A stretch of DNA of 9,786 bases from JAYSRU01 sp043720875 (GTDB taxonomy: Bacteria > Bacteroidota > Bacteroidia > Flavobacteriales_D > Crocinitomicaceae), in NCBI GenBank assembly GCA_043720875.1, contig JAYSRU010000205.1:1-9786 (forward strand). The letters are read 5' to 3'. Each line of letters starts with the position of its first letter. Within the stretch, counting starts at the first letter, position 1. The translations under genes and the position numbers were made by a program. The notes below the pieces were generated by a model, which ran no database searches, was not told the DNA's origin, and was given only the letters and a program-made list of their open reading frames with translations. Shown here piece after piece: positions 6,254-9,786 of the stretch.

Positions 6254-7246
6254 ATGGCTATTCTTGATTTTCAAAAGCCTGACAAGGTTATAATGATTAA
6301 TTCTGATGAGCGTAATGGCTTGTTTGAATTTCGTCCACTTGAACCGGGTTACGGTATTACTATCGGAAATTCTTTACGCCGTATTTTATTATCTTCGCTT
6401 GAAGGTTTTGCAATTACTTCAGTTAAAATTGAAGGTGCAGACCATGAGTTTAGTACAATAAAAGGTATCGTTGAAGATTTAACCGAAATTGTTTTGAACC
6501 TTAAACAAGTACGTTTCAAACGTCAGATCGAAGGAACAGACAATGAAACTGTTTTGATTTCTATTTCTAATCAAAGTACAGTAACTGCAGGAGATATTGG
6601 TAAGTTTACAACAGCTTTCCAAGTATTAAATCCAGAGCAAGTTATTTGTAACTTAGAAAATAATGTGAAGTTTGAAATGGAACTTTCAATCAACAAAGGT
6701 CGTGGATATGTTCCAGCTGAAGAAAATAAGCATTCAAATGCTTCTTTCGGGACTATTTTCATAGATTCTATTTTTACGCCAATCAAAAACGTAAAATATG
6801 CAGTTGAAAATTTCCGAGTTGAGCAAAAGACGGATTATGAAAAATTGGTTATCGAATTGATTACTGATGGTTCTATTCATCCAAAAGATGCTTTAAAGGA
6901 ATCAGCAAGAATATTAATTCATCACTTCATGTTATTCTCTGATGAGAAAATTACACTTGACAGTGAGGTTAAAGCGGATGCTGAAGAGTTTGATGAAACT
7001 TCTTTACACATGCGTCAGTTGTTAAAAACTAAGTTAGTTGATATGGATCTTTCTGTACGAGCATTAAATTGCTTAAAAGCTGCAGATGTTGAAACATTAG
7101 GCGATTTAGTTAGCTACAATAAAAATGACCTTTTGAAATTTAGAAACTTTGGTAAGAAGTCGTTAACTGAATTGGAAGATTTAGTGGACAACAAAGGATT
7201 GAATTTCGGAATGAACGTTGCGAAATACAAACTAGATAAAGATTAG
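6254..7246 (+). CDS. rpoA: DNA-directed RNA polymerase subunit alpha
   Basis: This 330-residue protein is the alpha subunit, whose dimer scaffolds assembly of beta and beta' and whose C-terminal domain contacts UP-element DNA and activators. The N-terminal domain (about 1-235) contains the dimerisation/assembly signature EPGYGITIGNSLRRILLSSL and the GRGYVPAEEN segment. After an acidic linker (about 236-250), the C-terminal domain keeps the DNA-contact residues of the E. coli 265 determinant: VRALNC (Arg269, Asn272, Cys273) and GKKS (300-303) followed by LTEL. Length is normal for Bacteroidota. It ends in TAG, 39 nt before rplQ. I see no hairpin or promoter of note in that 39-nt gap. Confidence 0.98.
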   Translation: MAILDFQKPDKVIMINSDERNGLFEFRPLEPGYGITIGNSLRRILLSSLEGFAITSVKIEGADHEFSTIKGIVEDLTEIVLNLKQVRFKRQIEGTDNETVLISISNQSTVTAGDIGKFTTAFQVLNPEQVICNLENNVKFEMELSINKGRGYVPAEENKHSNASFGTIFIDSIFTPIKNVKYAVENFRVEQKTDYEKLVIELITDGSIHPKDALKESARILIHHFMLFSDEKITLDSEVKADAEEFDETSLHMRQLLKTKLVDMDLSVRALNCLKAADVETLGDLVSYNKNDLLKFRNFGKKSLTELEDLVDNKGLNFGMNVAKYKLDKD

Positions 7247-7285
7247 TCCAAAACCATTCCTCGCGGATAAAAGAAATTAGAAATA

Positions 7286-7837
7286 ATGAGACACGGAAAA
7301 AAAGTAAATCATTTAGGTAGAACTACGCCTCATCGTAAGGCGATGTTATCTAACATGGCTTGCTCACTCATCGAATTTAAGCGTATCAACACTACAGTTG
7401 CTAAGGCTAAAGCTTTGAGAGGGTATATTGAGCCACTTATTACGAAATCAAAAAACGATACTACACACTCACGTCGTACTGTATTTGGTTACTTGAAAAG
7501 TAAATATTCAGTAACAGAATTGTTTGGAGTTGTTTCTCCAAAAGTTGCTGAGCGTCCAGGTGGGTACACACGTATTATCAGAACAGGTTACCGTTTAGGA
7601 GATAATGCAGAAATGTGTATGATCGAATTGGTTGATTTCAACGAATTATTGCTTGGTGCAGATGCTAAGAAAACTACTCGTCGTTCACGAAGAGGACCTT
7701 CTACAGCTGCTACTACCAAGACTGATGCTCCTGTTGAAGCTGCTGCTTCGGAAGAAGTTACACCTGAAGTAACTGAAACTCCTGATGAAACTCCATCTCC
7801 AGAAGCATCTGAAGAAGAGCCTACAAAAGAAGATTAA
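7286..7837 (+). CDS. rplQ: 50S ribosomal protein L17 (bL17) with long acidic tail
   Basis: This 183-residue protein is L17, which binds near the peptide exit site of the large subunit. Residues 1-124 form the conserved core, with MRHGKKVNHLGRTTPHRKAM, ITKSKNDTTHSRR, PGGYTRIIRTGYRLGDNAEM and the closing IELVDF. After it come a basic patch (KKTTRRSRRG, about 128-137) and a low-complexity tail (147-183) with 14 Asp/Glu among 37 residues plus many Pro, Thr and Ser. E. coli L17 is about 127 residues, so the last third is an extension. Extended L17 tails are, as I recall, common in Bacteroidota; their role is not known to me. This is the last gene of the operon, and a terminator follows 19 nt later. 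Confidence 0.97.
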   Translation: MRHGKKVNHLGRTTPHRKAMLSNMACSLIEFKRINTTVAKAKALRGYIEPLITKSKNDTTHSRRTVFGYLKSKYSVTELFGVVSPKVAERPGGYTRIIRTGYRLGDNAEMCMIELVDFNELLLGADAKKTTRRSRRGPSTAATTKTDAPVEAAASEEVTPEVTETPDETPSPEASEEEPTKED

Positions 7838-7856
7838 GAAGTAACTATCAAATTTG

Positions 7857-7889
7857 AAAGCCTGTATCCTTTGATGCAGGCTTTTTTTT
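7857..7889 (+). terminator. Intrinsic terminator of the ribosomal operon
   Basis: AAGCCTG (7858-7864) pairs perfectly with CAGGCTT (7877-7883). The stem extends inward by T-G, A-T and T-A pairs around a CCTTTG loop, and outward by one A-T pair. Eight consecutive T (7882-7889) follow the GC-rich part. It begins 19 nt after the rplQ stop codon. The run of A on the 5' side is too short to predict efficient termination in the other direction, and no minus-strand gene needs it. Confidence 0.9.
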
Positions 7890-7923
7890 GCCCATAATTT
7901 TGAGATAGAATTTTTACATTGTA

Positions 7924-7954
7924 TTTTGTGTGGTGCTAGAATATTGTACCTTTG
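7924..7954 (+). promoter_or_regulatory. Bacteroidota-type promoter for the LapA-like gene
   Basis: TACCTTTG at 7947-7954 matches the Bacteroidota -7 consensus TAnnTTTG exactly. TTTTG at 7924-7928 fits the -33 TTTG element with an 18-nt spacer. The match predicts a transcription start only about 10-15 nt before the ATG at 7972. It lies just after the operon terminator and so begins a new transcription unit. No Shine-Dalgarno motif is seen between it and the ATG. Confidence 0.65.
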
Positions 7955-7971
7955 AAATAAATTAGAACAGT

Positions 7972-8256
7972 ATGAGAGAATTTTGGGATGGATTAACGTC
8001 ATTAGGAAAGGCAAAGTTTGTCGGGTATAGTTTACTTGGCATTTTCACAGTGCTTTTTGCAGTATTTAATTGGAAAGAAACTCAAGTTCATTTCGTAGTA
8101 ATGCATGTGAAATTGCCGCTAACAATTGTTATCGTTTTAAGTATGATTGGAGGTTTCGCGTTTGCAAAAATCGCTAGTTATAGAAAAACTTTGAGAAAAG
8201 AGAAGGAAATGACAAACCTCAAGAAACAAATTGAGAGTCAATCTAAAGACGTTTAA
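7972..8256 (+). CDS. LapA-domain-like (DUF1049-like) small membrane protein
   Basis: This 94-residue protein has two hydrophobic segments, at about residues 16-33 and 48-67. A short hairpin with the pattern FNWKETQVHFVV...VKLPL separates them, and the C-terminus (about 70-94) is highly charged and helical (RKTLRKEKEMTNLKKQIE). This layout, with N..xVxxxFxxxxxxLPL between the helices, resembles the LapA/DUF1049 family of inner-membrane proteins, some of which act in lipopolysaccharide assembly in Proteobacteria. The assignment rests on pattern alone; function in this organism is not established. It has its own promoter match upstream. It converges on the porin gene with only 14 nt between the stop codons and no clear terminator in that gap. 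Confidence 0.7.
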   Translation: MREFWDGLTSLGKAKFVGYSLLGIFTVLFAVFNWKETQVHFVVMHVKLPLTIVIVLSMIGGFAFAKIASYRKTLRKEKEMTNLKKQIESQSKDV

Positions 8257-8270
8257 TTACCTTATAGATT

Positions 8271-9353
8271 TTAGAACCAAGCTGTTACATTAGCTGTAAA
8301 CCAGGTTGCATTATGATTTAATGAATTGTCTTTGGTTAGAAAAATTGCCTTATCAGAATACATCATTCTGCTTTCTAAACGAAAAAGCAACTTCGAAGCA
8401 AGTTTACAATTTAATCCGAGTGATGCTCCTCCACAATCAAATCCAGAAATACCTGTATAGGGTGTTTGCGAAATAGAAAGATTTGGATCAGAAAAATATT
8501 CTAAGCGAGCTGCAATACCTATTTTTGAATTCAGATTGTATTGGGCAATAATATTCGCTTGTTGCCAAAAATGATAATCAAAAATTCCTGCAGCACTCAA
8601 TTCTTGGGCACCCGCATAAACACAACTGGTAAAATTCCATTTTTTGTGGTTGTATATAAAATATAAGTCGGAAAAAATTCGAGTTCTAAATTCAGGGCTA
8701 AACTGTGACCTTTCATTTCCTGCAAATGTGTCCCAATTTAACAAAAAGGTTGAATCTTTTTTGTATTCCAATTGCGTGCAAATTGCCTTTCCATCATTTG
8801 GGTCATGAATTTCTTGCCAACCATTCACAACGTACAACATTAATTTCAATTTTTTATTTAAAGGAATAGTTGCCTTTGCGCCAGTGAGAAAATAGGGAAC
8901 GTTTTCTGCAGCTAAACTTCTTGTATAGGTAATGTGATCTTTAGAAATCGCTGTTTCATTAGTGAAAGGTGATGAAAAAACACCAAAATCCATATAGATT
9001 GAGCGGTTCTTGAACATTTTATAACTGACATTTGCTTCAAGAATGTTATTCAATCCGAAGGGTTCATTTCCATAAGTTGCATCCATATAGGATCCAAAAC
9101 CTGGTGCAATGTTTAACGTAAATCTTTCCGAGGTATACGTAACTTTAATATAGGTTAGATTAATAGACAATTCATTGGTTCGATTCGAAGAATACAAGTA
9201 AGGACTGATCCCATTATTGTTTTTTTGATTGAAGTAACTATAATAGCCATCAAAATAACCTGAAAGTTCGAGTTTATTTGTAGAATCTTTCCATAACGTT
9301 GTTTGTGAAAAACATGAGCCAACAAAAAAGAAAGATATTAGTATTTTTATCAT
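8271..9353 (-). CDS. Outer-membrane beta-barrel porin, OmpL/Bbp2-like
   Basis: This 360-residue protein has an N-terminal signal peptide (MIKILISFFFVGSCFSQ, probable cleavage before Gln17). A body of alternating hydrophobic and polar strands rich in Tyr, Phe and Asn follows, ending in a terminal Phe (NVTAWF), the usual recognition end of outer-membrane barrels. SGYFDGYYSYF near the start, FLTGAKATIPL in the middle and VVNGWQEIHDPNDGKA resemble the putative beta-barrel porin-2 (OmpL-like) family of Bacteroidota. The substrate is unknown. I chose the ATG at 9351-9353 and not the one at 9378-9380. The upstream ATG adds nine residues that spoil the signal peptide and overlaps a minus-strand -7 promoter box at 9370-9377. 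The gene is divergent from the next genes and convergent with the LapA-like gene. Confidence 0.8.
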   Translation of the reverse strand: MIKILISFFFVGSCFSQTTLWKDSTNKLELSGYFDGYYSYFNQKNNNGISPYLYSSNRTNELSINLTYIKVTYTSERFTLNIAPGFGSYMDATYGNEPFGLNNILEANVSYKMFKNRSIYMDFGVFSSPFTNETAISKDHITYTRSLAAENVPYFLTGAKATIPLNKKLKLMLYVVNGWQEIHDPNDGKAICTQLEYKKDSTFLLNWDTFAGNERSQFSPEFRTRIFSDLYFIYNHKKWNFTSCVYAGAQELSAAGIFDYHFWQQANIIAQYNLNSKIGIAARLEYFSDPNLSISQTPYTGISGFDCGGASLGLNCKLASKLLFRLESRMMYSDKAIFLTKDNSLNHNATWFTANVTAWF

Positions 9354-9369
9354 GAACCGAATATTTGCA

Positions 9370-9377
9370 CAAAAGTA
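9370..9377 (-). promoter_or_regulatory. -7 promoter element of the porin gene
   Basis: Read on the minus strand, this is TACTTTTG, an exact match to the Bacteroidota -7 box TAnnTTTG, 16 nt before the chosen porin ATG. I find no TTTG at the expected -33 distance, so the match is only half a promoter. It would place the transcription start downstream of the longer in-frame ATG (9378-9380), which supports the shorter start. Confidence 0.45.
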
Positions 9378-9409
9378 CACTATTTCATTTTAGTTCATAC
9401 CTTTACGTT

Positions 9410-9520
9410 ATGCAAAAGCTAAAAGAATTCTGGAAAAATTATTCACCCTATTTCGTTGATTTTTGGCAATATCTTGCGATAATTATAGTTTTTATACTTG
9501 CCATGATTTTCTTTCTTTAA
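9410..9520 (+). CDS. 36-residue single-helix membrane microprotein (hypothetical)
   Basis: A short frame runs from the ATG at 9410 to the TAA at 9518-9520. It encodes a polar, aromatic N-terminal half (MQKLKEFWKNYSPYFVDFW) and one strongly hydrophobic segment, about residues 21-36 (QYLAIIIVFILAMIFFL), that ends at the stop. This is the layout of a small inner-membrane protein with a cytoplasmic N-terminal amphipathic part. I do not recognise a family. Support comes from the non-random composition, its snug fit in the space between the divergent porin and the following secreted-protein gene (9 nt before its ATG), and an imperfect -7 box upstream. It could be a regulatory leader peptide or a chance frame. 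Confidence 0.5.
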   Translation: MQKLKEFWKNYSPYFVDFWQYLAIIIVFILAMIFFL

Positions 9521-9529
9521 TTTCTTCTT

Positions 9530-9786
9530 ATGAAAACATTCTATTGGATCGTAATTGCTGTTTTTTTTTCAATTGAATCTAGCTACGCTCAAAATTTTCA
9601 AATAGATTCAATCAGTCATGTCAGTTATATTAATTTACACGATACGCAACTCAATGATATTTGGGGGTATACGGATGAATTGGGTAACGAATACGCCTTA
9701 GTTGGAACACGTAAAGGTACGTCGATTGTAAAAATCACACCTCCTGCAACTCCGGTTGAAGTAGCTTGGTTTCCTGACTCGGTTTC
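9530..9786 (+). CDS. Secreted LVIVD / choice-of-anchor B family protein, 5' part only
   Basis: From the ATG at 9530 the frame stays open to the window end (85 complete codons plus two bases), so the C-terminus is missing. Residues 1-20 form a signal peptide (MKTFYWIVIAVFFSIESSYA followed by Gln21). The mature part reads HDTQLNDIWGYTDELGNEYA and then LVGTRKGTSIVKITPPATPVE. This resembles the start of choice-of-anchor B proteins with LVIVD-type beta-propeller repeats, which in Bacteroidota usually end in a type IX secretion sorting domain. That ending cannot be checked here. The molecular function of the family is not established. It follows the 36-residue frame by 9 nt and may be co-transcribed with it. 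A run of nine T (9561-9569) lies inside the signal-peptide codons. Confidence 0.75.
   Translation, partial: MKTFYWIVIAVFFSIESSYAQNFQIDSISHVSYINLHDTQLNDIWGYTDELGNEYALVGTRKGTSIVKITPPATPVEVAWFPDSV

Noticed and set aside
7247..7285. 39-nt gap between rpoA and rplQ as a possible regulatory site
   Set aside because: Only a 3-bp TCC/GGA hairpin can be drawn and there is no promoter element. It looks like ordinary spacer.
1..7837. A novel gene system hidden in the ribosomal operon
   Set aside because: Every frame in this stretch is a standard ribosomal, secY, infA or rpoA gene in the expected order. No insertion, extra gene or foreign segment is present.
7685..8014. Minus-strand open frame of 109 codons over the rplQ tail and the terminator
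   Set aside because: It arises from the low-complexity tail (Ser/Arg/Phe-rich in reverse), crosses the operon terminator and the next gene's promoter, and resembles no protein.
8284..8298. Small inverted repeat TTACA / TGTAA near the 3' end of the porin gene
   Set aside because: It has only five AT-rich base pairs, lies within porin codons, and lacks a T-run on either strand, so it is not a credible terminator.

Overview
This window is mostly a ribosomal-protein super-operon of a member of Bacteroidota, most likely Flavobacteriales (order level is an inference). Four observations support this. The proteins have Bacteroidota-style sequences, for example a zinc-free L36, an IF1 with a double Tyr, and an L17 with a long acidic tail. 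The start codons sit behind A-rich leaders and not Shine-Dalgarno motifs. A promoter downstream matches the Bacteroidota -33 TTTG / -7 TAnnTTTG pattern. Signal peptides end in ...FSQ or ...YAQ. The DNA is AT-rich throughout.

Bases 1-7837 (+ strand) hold the spc and alpha ribosomal operons joined end to end: the 3' end of rplE, then rpsN, rpsH, rplF, rplR, rpsE, rpmD, rplO, secY, infA, rpmJ, rpsM, rpsK, rpsD, rpoA and rplQ. Most gaps are 3-22 nt and I see no internal promoter. The genes are therefore probably co-transcribed, linking ribosome assembly (large- and small-subunit proteins), initiation (IF1), membrane insertion of nascent chains (SecY) and transcription (RNA polymerase alpha). Two small genes, rpmD (58 aa) and rpmJ (38 aa), fill apparent gaps. 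The exceptional gap is the 78 nt before rpsD. It can fold into a 9-bp helix broken by a 5-nt bulge and is a candidate autoregulatory leader for S4. A strong intrinsic terminator (7857-7889) closes the operon.

Bases 7890-9786 are lineage-specific accessory sequence. They contain a promoter and a 94-aa LapA-like two-helix membrane protein (+). Facing it is a 360-aa outer-membrane beta-barrel porin (-). Divergent from the porin are a 36-aa single-helix membrane microprotein (+) and the start of a secreted LVIVD / choice-of-anchor-B type protein (+) that runs off the window.

I see no mobile element, CRISPR array, tRNA, rRNA or defence system. The window is essentially ordinary housekeeping DNA. 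The rpsD leader is the one element I would single out as possibly under-described.
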